NCBI GenBank assembly: GCA_004298605.1
Contig: SCPW01000034.1
Coordinates: 1-6,057 of the forward strand
Source: Gallionella sp.
GTDB taxonomy: Bacteria; Pseudomonadota; Gammaproteobacteria; Burkholderiales; Gallionellaceae
Direction: 5' to 3'
Length of the DNA: 6,057 nt
The notes under the pieces were generated by a model. That model saw only the letters and a list, made by a program, of their open reading frames with translations. It had not been told where the DNA came from and searched no databases. Numbering within the stretch: position 1 is the first letter of the stretch; each line of letters starts with the position of its first letter. The translations under genes and the position numbers were made by a program. Below, piece after piece: positions 1 through 5,081 of this stretch.

Positions 1-351
1 CTGATTTTTATCGGCGTGATGCTCAACGCTGCGGCGCAGATACTGATGAAATCCGGCACCAATGCGGTGGGCTATTTCGAGTTCAGCATGGAAAACATTT
101 TGCCCATCGGCCTGAAGCTGGCAACCGAATGGCACATCGTCGCCGCGCTGTTCTGTTATGCGCTGAGCGTGGTGATCTGGGTGCTCGCGCTGTCGCGCGT
201 GCCGGTCAGCATCGCTTTCCCGATGCTGTCGATGGCTTATGTGGTGAATGCCGTGGCGGCCTGGTATCTGCTCGGCGAAGCATTTAACCCGACCAAGCTG
301 GTCGGCATGGGCGTGATTATTCTCGGCGTCATCATTATTTCGCGTGCATGA
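1..351 (+). CDS. SMR/EamA-family small membrane protein, ArnE/ArnF-like (5' end outside window)
   Basis: Reading frame 1 is open from the first base to the TGA at 349-351, giving 116 residues with no convincing start. The GTG/ATG at 16-21 lies inside the first membrane helix, so the true start is upstream of the window. Hydrophobic segments fall at about residues 1-15, 45-64, 70-91 and 99-114, the four-helix plan of small multidrug resistance-type proteins. Helix 3 carries VPVSIAFPMLSMAY, close to VPVGIAYPMLS of E. coli ArnE as I recall it. Drug-exporting SMR pumps have a glutamate in helix 1 before the LMK motif; here that position is Asn (residue 9), and ArnE also lacks the Glu. Together with its place directly before arnB, this suggests a subunit of the undecaprenyl-phosphate-L-Ara4N flippase of the inner membrane. 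ArnE and ArnF cannot be told apart from this part, and another SMR-type lipid carrier is possible. Confidence 0.85.
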   Translation: MIFIGVMLNAAAQILMKSGTNAVGYFEFSMENILPIGLKLATEWHIVAALFCYALSVVIWVLALSRVPVSIAFPMLSMAYVVNAVAAWYLLGEAFNPTKLVGMGVIILGVIIISRA

Positions 352-375
352 ACATAATCTGAGAAAAACATTTGC

Positions 376-438
376 CACAGAGAACACAGAGACCACAGAG
401 AAAATTCAAGCAAACCGTCGATTTCTCTGTGCTCTCTG
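376..438. repeat. Three 9-bp tandem units followed by an imperfect inverted repeat
   Basis: Three consecutive 9-bp units of the form CACAGAGAN start at 376, 385 and 394. The stretch 387-403 is then repeated in inverted orientation at 422-438 with 16 of 17 positions complementary and an 18-bp spacer. No T-run follows the second arm, so it does not look like a simple intrinsic terminator for the upstream gene. The CACAGAGA pattern resembles intergenic repeats I have seen in several proteobacterial genomes, but that is from memory. Its function is unknown. Confidence 0.7.
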
Positions 439-456
439 ATGAAACTACTAGCCATT

Positions 457-489
457 CCACTAGGCCGCAAAAATACGGCGGCCAAGTGG
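457..489. repeat. Inverted repeat (hairpin) in the arnB leader
   Basis: The 11-bp arm 457-467 (CCACTAGGCCG) pairs with 479-489 (CGGCCAAGTGG) at 10 of 11 positions around an 11-base A-rich loop. It sits 21 bases before the arnB Shine-Dalgarno and is not followed by a T-run. It could be an RNA leader structure, a protein-binding palindrome or a remnant of a dispersed repeat; the sequence does not decide between these. Confidence 0.6.
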
Positions 490-518
490 CTGGTTATGTG
501 GCTTGAATTGAGGTTTTT

Positions 519-1652
519 ATGAGTAATTTTCTTCCTTTCTCCAGACCGACTATAGACGAAGCCACCATCGCCTCGGTGGCCGATGTGCTGCGCTCCGGCT
601 GGATCACCAGCGGGTCCAAGGTGGCGGAATTCGAGAAGCAACTTTCCGTCTACTTCGGCGGACGCCCGGTGCGCACTTTCAATTCCGGCACCTGCACGAT
701 GGAAATCGCGCTGCGCATCGCGGGCATCGGTGAGGGCGACGAAGTCATCACCACGCCGATTTCCTGGGTGGCCACCGCGAATGTGATCCTCGAAGTGGGG
801 GCGACGCCGGTGTTCGCCGACATTGACCCGGTCACGCGCAATATCGACCTGGACAAGGTTGAGGCGGCGATTACGCCGAAAACCCGCGCGATCATCCCGG
901 TATATCTGGCCGGCAAACCGGTGGATATGGACAGGCTGTATGCGATAGCCAACAAGCACAAGCTGCGCGTGATCGAAGATGCCGCACAAGCCATCGGTTC
1001 GAGTTGGCAAGGCAAGCCGATCGGCTCGTTCGGCGATTTCGTTTCGTTCAGCTTTCAGGCCAACAAAAATATCACCACCTCGGAAGGCGGTTGCCTGGTG
1101 CTGAACAACGCCGAAGAAGCGGCGCTCGCGGAAAAATATCGCCTGCAAGGCGTGACGCGCAGCGGCTGGGACGGCATCGACGTGGATGTGCTGGGCGGCA
1201 AGTACAACATGACCGACATCGCCGCCGCGATAGGCTTGGGCCAGTTTTCAAAATTGAATGAAATCACCGCGCGGCGGCACAAACTGGCGAAGCATTATTT
1301 CGTTACGCTCGGTAAGGATTTCGAGGCGCAGACCGGCGCGCAACTGCCGCCGGAAGATTATGAAAGCACCAACTGGCACCTGTTCCAGATCGTGCTGCCG
1401 GAGCGCATCACCCGCGCCGATTTCATGGCGCGGATGAAAGAGCACAACATCGGCATCGGCTACCACTACGCGCCGATTCACCTGTTCAAGCTGTATCGCG
1501 CGTTGGGTTTCAAGGAAGGCATGTTCCCGGTTGCCGAGCGCGTCGGGCGGCAGATCGTCTCGCTGCCGATGTTTTATGCGATGGATGAGGGCGATGTCGG
1601 GCGCACTTGTGCGGCGATGTGCGAGGTGTTTTCCAACTGGCGATCAAAATGA
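519..1652 (+). CDS. arnB: ArnB, UDP-4-amino-4-deoxy-L-arabinose--oxoglutarate aminotransferase
   Basis: This PLP-dependent cytoplasmic enzyme moves an amino group from glutamate to UDP-4-keto-pentose, forming UDP-L-Ara4N. The protein has 377 residues, close to the roughly 380 of E. coli ArnB, and is a fold-type I sugar aminotransferase of the DegT/DnrJ/EryC1 family. It opens with SNFLPFSRP and SGWITSG (residues 2-10 and 26-32), matching the ArnB N-terminus. The cofactor site is intact: VIEDAAQAIG places Asp154 against the pyridine nitrogen, and SFQANKNITTSEGG places Lys183 as the Schiff-base lysine. KYNMTDIAAAIG (228-239) is the usual substrate/dimer-interface block. The start is supported by GAGG at 510-513, five bases before the ATG. 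It is the first gene after the SMR gene and is separated from arnC by 174 bp. Related amino-sugar transaminases share this fold, but the N-terminus and the neighbours make ArnB by far the best call. Confidence 0.95.
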   Translation: MSNFLPFSRPTIDEATIASVADVLRSGWITSGSKVAEFEKQLSVYFGGRPVRTFNSGTCTMEIALRIAGIGEGDEVITTPISWVATANVILEVGATPVFADIDPVTRNIDLDKVEAAITPKTRAIIPVYLAGKPVDMDRLYAIANKHKLRVIEDAAQAIGSSWQGKPIGSFGDFVSFSFQANKNITTSEGGCLVLNNAEEAALAEKYRLQGVTRSGWDGIDVDVLGGKYNMTDIAAAIGLGQFSKLNEITARRHKLAKHYFVTLGKDFEAQTGAQLPPEDYESTNWHLFQIVLPERITRADFMARMKEHNIGIGYHYAPIHLFKLYRALGFKEGMFPVAERVGRQIVSLPMFYAMDEGDVGRTCAAMCEVFSNWRSK

Positions 1653-1669
1653 CATGAGCAGCATATGCG

Positions 1670-1731
1670 GGAGCGCGGGCGTCCCGCCCGCAAGAAAGTG
1701 GCGAGGAGTGCGTGCGGGACGCCCGCGCTCC
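1670..1731. repeat. 18-bp perfect inverted repeat between arnB and arnC
   Basis: The arm at 1670-1687 (GGAGCGCGGGCGTCCCGC) is perfectly complementary to 1714-1731, with a 26-bp spacer. It begins 18 bp after the arnB stop. The stem would be very stable and almost all G/C, but the bases that follow (AGTCGGGCGGG) contain no T-run, so a classical intrinsic terminator is not indicated. It could stabilise the upstream mRNA 3' end or slow polymerase between arnB and arnC. Similar GC-rich palindromes occur as dispersed intergenic repeats in some environmental bacteria (recalled, not checked). Confidence 0.8.
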
Positions 1732-1788
1732 AGTCGGGCGGGTCGGGTTACGCGCACCGCTTCACCCAACATGCAATCCAATTCCCGA

Positions 1789-1818
1789 TTCCGCTAACCC
1801 CGCCCGGTGCGGTAGAAT
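1789..1818 (+). promoter_or_regulatory. Candidate sigma70 promoter directly before arnC
   Basis: TAGAAT at 1813-1818 is one base from the TATAAT consensus. TTCCGC at 1789-1794 is a weak -35 candidate with an 18-bp spacer. Only eight bases separate the -10 from the arnC ATG at 1827, so transcription from it would start at or within a couple of bases of the start codon. No Shine-Dalgarno is visible between them. This fits a leaderless arnC transcript made in addition to read-through from arnB. It is an inference from position and a motif match. Confidence 0.45.
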
Positions 1819-1826
1819 GCCGCCCC

Positions 1827-2915
1827 ATGATTAATCCCCAACTTTCCGTCGTCATCCCCGTCTATAACGAAGAGCATGGCTTGCAGGCCTTGTTTGACCG
1901 GCTGTATCCGGCGCTGGACAAGCTCGGCGTCGCATATGAGATCGTGTTCGTCAACGATGGCAGCCGCGACCGTTCTGCCGCGATTTTGCGCGGGCAATTT
2001 CAGAAACGCCCCGATGCGACGCGGGTGATTTTGTTCAACGGCAACTTCGGCCAGCACATGGCGATCATGGCGGGTTTCGAGCATACGCGCGGGGGGCGCG
2101 TGGTGACGCTGGATGCGGATTTGCAGAATCCGCCGGAAGAAATCGGCAATCTGCTCGCCAAGATGGACGAGGGTTACGACTACATCGGCTCGATCCGCAA
2201 GCAGCGCAGCGACAGTTGGTGGCGGCATGTCGCCTCGCGCGCGATGAACGGGCTGCGCGAGCGCATCACACACATCAAGATGACCGATCAGGGCTGCATG
2301 TTGCGCGCTTATGATCGCAGCATCATCGACGCGATCAACAGTTGCAAAGAGGTGAATACTTTCATTCCCGCGCTGGCCTACACCTTTGCGCGCAAGCCCG
2401 CCGAAGTGGTGGTGGAGCATGAGGAACGTGCGGTCGGTGAATCGAAGTATTCGCTGTACAGCCTGATGCGCCTCAACTTCGATTTGATGACCGGCTTTTC
2501 GGTCGTGCCGCTGCAATGGTTTTCCATGGCGGGCATCGCGATTTCCCTGTTGTCCGGTTTTTTCGTGGTGTTCCTGATGTTGCGCCGCCTGATTGTCGGC
2601 CCGGAAGCGGAAGGGCTGTTCACGCTGTTTGCCATCGCCTTTTTACTGATCGGCATCACCCTGTTCGGCATCGGTCTGCTGGGCGAATACATCGGGCGCA
2701 TTTACCAGCAAGTGCGCCATCGGCCGCGCTATCTGGTGGAAGCGGTGCTTGAAAGCGGTGAAAAGGGAAATGTGAAACGCGAAAAGGTAAAGCGCGTTAC
2801 GCAGGTTGTTGATGACAGTGTTCAGGTCGTAGCCGCTCCCTCCAAAAAAAGGGAAAAGGCCAAGCCGGTTAAAGATGCAGCGCATCCTTCCTTGTTCCCG
2901 GATAATCAGGCATGA
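1827..2915 (+). CDS. arnC: ArnC, undecaprenyl-phosphate 4-deoxy-4-formamido-L-arabinose transferase
   Basis: This inner-membrane GT2 glycosyltransferase passes 4-formamido-L-arabinose from its UDP carrier to undecaprenyl phosphate on the cytoplasmic face. The GT-A domain shows LSVVIPVYNEE (6-16), VNDGSRDRS (42-50), NFGQHMAIMAGF (73-84), the metal-binding TLDADLQNPPEE (94-105), TDQGCMLRAY (153-162) and the GESKYS loop (204-209). Two membrane helices follow at about 230-252 and 264-286, then LLGEYIGRIYQQVRHRPRY (284-302). I chose the ATG at 1827 because homology begins there; in-frame codons back to 1665 only translate the intergenic palindrome. No Shine-Dalgarno precedes it. The 362-residue protein is about 40 longer than E. 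coli ArnC; the excess is a Lys-rich, probably disordered C-terminal tail (from about 311), part of which looks repeat-derived. The stop overlaps the next gene as ATGA, so the two are probably translationally coupled. Confidence 0.95.
   Translation: MINPQLSVVIPVYNEEHGLQALFDRLYPALDKLGVAYEIVFVNDGSRDRSAAILRGQFQKRPDATRVILFNGNFGQHMAIMAGFEHTRGGRVVTLDADLQNPPEEIGNLLAKMDEGYDYIGSIRKQRSDSWWRHVASRAMNGLRERITHIKMTDQGCMLRAYDRSIIDAINSCKEVNTFIPALAYTFARKPAEVVVEHEERAVGESKYSLYSLMRLNFDLMTGFSVVPLQWFSMAGIAISLLSGFFVVFLMLRRLIVGPEAEGLFTLFAIAFLLIGITLFGIGLLGEYIGRIYQQVRHRPRYLVEAVLESGEKGNVKREKVKRVTQVVDDSVQVVAAPSKKREKAKPVKDAAHPSLFPDNQA
2757..2799. repeat. GTGAAA-type degenerate repeat inside the arnC 3' end
   Basis: Units GTGAAA, GTGAAA and GTAAA occur at 2758, 2772 and 2787, spaced 14 and 15 bases, in an A-rich purine stretch unlike the surrounding GC-rich coding sequence. 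It encodes residues 311-325 of ArnC, just past the last conserved block. It resembles intergenic GTGAAA-rich repeats seen in other proteobacteria (recalled, not checked), and may be a repeat that was read into the gene. Confidence 0.4.
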
Positions 2916-3832
2916 GCAGAGCGGTAGTTTTTGCCTATCATAATGTTGGCTTTCGCTGCTTGTCCGTGCTGTTGGCGCACGGCGTCGATGTCGCGCTGGT
3001 GGTCACGCATCGCGACAATCCGAAGGAAACGATCTGGTTCGACAGCGTGGCGGAACTGGCCGCGTTGCACGATATTCCAGTGATTACGCCGGACAACCCG
3101 AACACGCCGGAAGTGGTCAAACAAATCCGCGCGCTTCAGCCGGATTTCTTTTTTTCGTTCTATTACCGCGAGATGCTCAAGCGCGAGTTGCTGGAAATTC
3201 CCGAACGAGGCGCGCTGAATATGCACGGCTCGCTGTTGCCGGAATACCGTGGCCGCGTGCCGGTGAACTGGGCGATAATCCGCGGCGAAACGGAAACCGG
3301 CGCGACGCTGCATTACATGACGGAAAAGCCCGACAACGGCGACATCGTGGCGCAGCAGGCGGTGCCGATTTTGCCCGACGATACCGCGCTGCAAGTATTC
3401 CAGAAAGTGACCGTGGCGGCGGAGATCGCGTTGCATGCCTGTTTGCCGGATTTGCTGGCAGGCCGCGCCCGAGCGGTTCCGCAGGATTTGAGTCAGGGCG
3501 GGTATTTCGGTGGACGCAAAGCGGAAGACGGCGTTATCGACTGGTCGCACAGCGCGCGGGAAATACACAACTTGGTGCGCGCCGTGGCGCCGCCCTATCC
3601 GGGCGCGACCACGCAGTTGATCGGCAAACCGATGCGCATTTTGCAAACGCTGGATACGGGTTGCGAGGTTGCGGGTGAACCGCCCGCGTTTTATGTTAAA
3701 GAAGGCAAAGCTTACGCGATTTGCGGGCAGGGTGTGCTGTGCGTGGTGCGCTTCGAGTTTGACGGTATTGAAATGAGCGCGGCGGAATTTGCGGCGAAGT
3801 ACGGCACGGAAAGATTTGAATTTAATTGTTAA
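2912..3832 (+). CDS. arnA: ArnA formyltransferase, stand-alone (UDP-L-Ara4N N-formyltransferase)
   Basis: This cytoplasmic enzyme N-formylates UDP-L-Ara4N using 10-formyltetrahydrofolate, making the donor for ArnC. The 306 residues correspond to the N-terminal domain of bifunctional E. coli ArnA (about residues 1-304). Visible family blocks are VVFAYHNVG (5-13), THRDNP (32-37), FSFYYREM (81-88), the catalytic ALNMHGSLLPEYRGR (101-115) with Asn103 and His105, and EKPDNGDIVAQ (138-148) with Asp141, matching the Asn-His-Asp triad of ArnA. The C-terminal OB-like subdomain follows, including HNLVRAVAPPYPGA (219-232). The gene overlaps the arnC stop by four bases (ATGA) and has only a poor ribosome site of its own, so coupling to arnC is likely. 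It ends in TAA with the dehydrogenase gene starting ten bases later. A related methionyl-tRNA formyltransferase is unlikely given the THRDNP and FSFYYR blocks and the context. Confidence 0.93.
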   Translation: MSRAVVFAYHNVGFRCLSVLLAHGVDVALVVTHRDNPKETIWFDSVAELAALHDIPVITPDNPNTPEVVKQIRALQPDFFFSFYYREMLKRELLEIPERGALNMHGSLLPEYRGRVPVNWAIIRGETETGATLHYMTEKPDNGDIVAQQAVPILPDDTALQVFQKVTVAAEIALHACLPDLLAGRARAVPQDLSQGGYFGGRKAEDGVIDWSHSAREIHNLVRAVAPPYPGATTQLIGKPMRILQTLDTGCEVAGEPPAFYVKEGKAYAICGQGVLCVVRFEFDGIEMSAAEFAAKYGTERFEFNC

Positions 3833-3835
3833 GGA
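3831..3835 (+). promoter_or_regulatory. Shine-Dalgarno site that sets the start of the dehydrogenase gene
   Basis: AAGGA lies at 3831-3835, overlapping the TAA of the formyltransferase gene. It is seven bases before the ATG at 3843 and only one base before the in-frame ATG at 3837. The spacing favours 3843, giving MKKVLILGVNGFIG, which also matches where homology begins. The site shows that the second half of the ancestral ArnA is independently initiated here. Confidence 0.7.
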
Positions 3836-3842
3836 AATGGAA

Positions 3843-4886
3843 ATGAAGAAAGTATTGATCCTCGGCGTGAACGGCTTTATCGGCCATCACTTGTCCAACC
3901 GCATCCTCGCTACCACGGATTGGGAAGTGTACGGCATGGACATGAACTCGGAGCGCATCACCGACCTGCTCGGCCAGCCGCGTTTCCATTTCTTCGAGGG
4001 CGACATCACCATCAACAAAGAGTGGGTGGAATACCATGTCCGCAAGTGCGATGTGATCCTGCCGCTGGTGGCGATCGCCACGCCGTCCACTTACGTCAAA
4101 GAACCGCTGCGCGTGTTCGAGCTGGACTTCGAGGCCAATCTGCCCATCGTGCGTTCGGCGGCAAAGTACAAGAAACACCTGATCTTCCCATCGACTTCCG
4201 AAGTCTACGGCATGTGCCACGACGATGAGTTTGACCCGGAAAATTCCGAGCTGATCTGCGGTCCGATCAACAAGCCGCGCTGGATTTATTCCTGCGCCAA
4301 GCAGTTGATGGATCGCGTGATCTGGGGCTACGGCATGGAGCAAGGGCTGAATTTCACCCTGTTCCGCCCGTTCAACTGGATCGGCTCCGGGCTGGATTCC
4401 ATCCATACGCCGAAGGAAGGCAGCTCGCGCGTGTTGACCCAGTTTTTCGGCCACATCGTGCGCGGCGAGAACATCAGCCTGGTCGATGGTGGGCAGCAGA
4501 AACGCGCGTTCACCTATGTCGATGACGGCGTAGACGCGCTGATCAAAATCATCGCGAACAAGGACGGCATCGCTTCCGGCAAGATCTACAACATCGGCAA
4601 CCCGGCCAATAACTACTCGATCCGCGACCTGGCTTTGATGATGTTGAAACTGGCCGAAGAATATCCCGAATACCGCGACTCGCTGCACAAGGTGAAACTG
4701 GTCGAAACCACCTCGGCGGCCTATTACGGCAAAGGCTATCAGGACGTGCAAAACCGCGTGCCGAAAATTACCAACACCTGCGAAGAACTGGGCTGGAAAC
4801 CGACGGTTACGATGGCGGACGCGCTGCGCAATATTTTCGATGCCTACCGCAGCCAGGTGGCCGAAGCGCGCGATTTGATGGATTGA
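3843..4886 (+). CDS. arnA: ArnA decarboxylase, stand-alone (UDP-glucuronate decarboxylase/UDP-4-keto-pentose synthase)
   Basis: This NAD-dependent cytoplasmic enzyme oxidises and decarboxylates UDP-glucuronate to UDP-4-keto-pentose, the first dedicated step of the L-Ara4N pathway. The 347 residues match the C-terminal domain of E. coli ArnA (from about residue 316). It is an extended short-chain dehydrogenase: the glycine motif GVNGFIG (8-14) binds NAD, CDVILPLVAIATP (69-81) and PLRVFELDFEANL (88-100) are ArnA-type, and the catalytic residues appear as PSTSEVYG (Ser119, Glu120) and WIYSCAKQ (Tyr149, Lys153). Arg305 in YQDVQNRVPK corresponds to the Arg619 implicated in decarboxylation in E. 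coli ArnA. With Ser, Glu and Arg all kept, it looks like the ArnA decarboxylase and not a plain epimerase. Start 3843 is chosen from the ribosome site; 3837 is the alternative. It follows the formyltransferase gene by ten bases, in the same order as the domains of fused ArnA. Confidence 0.94.
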   Translation: MKKVLILGVNGFIGHHLSNRILATTDWEVYGMDMNSERITDLLGQPRFHFFEGDITINKEWVEYHVRKCDVILPLVAIATPSTYVKEPLRVFELDFEANLPIVRSAAKYKKHLIFPSTSEVYGMCHDDEFDPENSELICGPINKPRWIYSCAKQLMDRVIWGYGMEQGLNFTLFRPFNWIGSGLDSIHTPKEGSSRVLTQFFGHIVRGENISLVDGGQQKRAFTYVDDGVDALIKIIANKDGIASGKIYNIGNPANNYSIRDLALMMLKLAEEYPEYRDSLHKVKLVETTSAAYYGKGYQDVQNRVPKITNTCEELGWKPTVTMADALRNIFDAYRSQVAEARDLMD

Positions 4887-5013
4887 ATGTAGGGGCGCGA
4901 TGAGACCCCATCCCCACCCCAACCCTCCCCTTGAAGGGGAGGGGGCAATCGTCCCTTCCCCTTCAGGGGGAAGGTTAGGATGGGGGTGGGTTTGTGTGCG
5001 CCCTAATACGCGA

Positions 5014-5043
5014 CAGGGTGCGATAAATCAGGGCGCGATGAAT
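5014..5043. repeat. 15-bp tandem duplication (13/15 identical)
   Basis: CAGGGTGCGATAAAT (5014-5028) is followed directly by CAGGGCGCGATGAAT (5029-5043), differing at two positions. It lies in the right part of the palindromic element, and the second copy contributes the left arm of the hairpin before arnD. Confidence 0.65.
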
Positions 5044-5050
5044 CGCGCCC
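5031..5050. repeat. Perfect 9-bp hairpin just upstream of arnD
   Basis: GGGCGCGAT at 5031-5039 pairs perfectly with ATCGCGCCC at 5042-5050 around two bases (in RNA, more likely an 8-bp stem with a TGAA tetraloop). It ends 16 bases before the ATG at 5067. There is no T-run after it, so it is not a standard terminator, but it could affect ribosome access or mRNA stability. Its right arm is shared with the right terminal repeat of the 172-bp element, so it can also pair with 4891-4901. Confidence 0.65.
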
Positions 5051-5081
5051 CTACATTGCCCCGGATATGACCTCCCCAAAC

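Larger units (their letters stand above)
4886..5057. repeat. 172-bp palindromic element with 16-bp perfect terminal inverted repeats (MITE-like)
   Basis: The left end AATGTAGGGGCGCGAT (4886-4901) is the exact reverse complement of the right end 5042-5057. Inside, 4907-4924 and 4973-4990 are complementary at 15 of 18 positions, and each inner arm has its own hairpin: a 10-bp perfect stem at 4923-4932/4934-4943 and an 8-bp stem at 4954-4961/4967-4974. No reading frame of note lies within. The element overlaps the last base of the dehydrogenase stop codon and ends nine bases before the first possible arnD ATG. The C-rich CATCCCCACCCC-type core resembles dispersed repeats in other beta/gammaproteobacteria (recalled). 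I see no clear target-site duplication, so mobility is not shown. Confidence 0.75.

Noticed and set aside
376..402. CRISPR-like short repeats
   Set aside because: The units are only 9 bp with no spacers between them, so they are a simple tandem repeat and not a CRISPR array.
237..1148. Minus-strand open frame of 303 codons across the SMR-arnB gap and into arnB
   Set aside because: It crosses the SMR gene end, a repeat-filled gap and half of arnB. No recognisable domain is present and arnB is unambiguous on the other strand.
1665..1826. N-terminal extension of ArnC from an upstream in-frame ATG
   Set aside because: The extra 54 codons translate the 18-bp palindrome and the promoter region. 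Homology to ArnC begins at the ATG at 1827.
1794..2516. Minus-strand open frame opposite arnC (240 codons)
   Set aside because: Shadow of arnC: no motifs, Arg/His/Gln-rich composition and no supporting ribosome site.
2906..3646. Minus-strand open frame opposite the formyltransferase gene (246 codons)
   Set aside because: Antisense shadow; the + strand has the intact catalytic Asn-His-Asp set of ArnA formyltransferase.
3789..3842. N-terminal extension of the decarboxylase from 3789
   Set aside because: It lies inside the end of the formyltransferase gene in another frame; the AAGGA site and the Rossmann start point to 3843.
3822..4922. Long minus-strand open frame (366 codons) opposite the decarboxylase gene
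   Set aside because: The + strand protein here has complete ArnA-type motifs. The antisense translation is rich in His, Arg and Val without family motifs, as expected for a mirror frame of GC-rich codon use.
4906..4990. Intrinsic terminator or G-quadruplex in the C/G-rich core of the element
   Set aside because: The hairpins are not followed by a T-run, and the G-tracts are separated by loops too long for a convincing quadruplex. The palindromic repeat explains the pattern.
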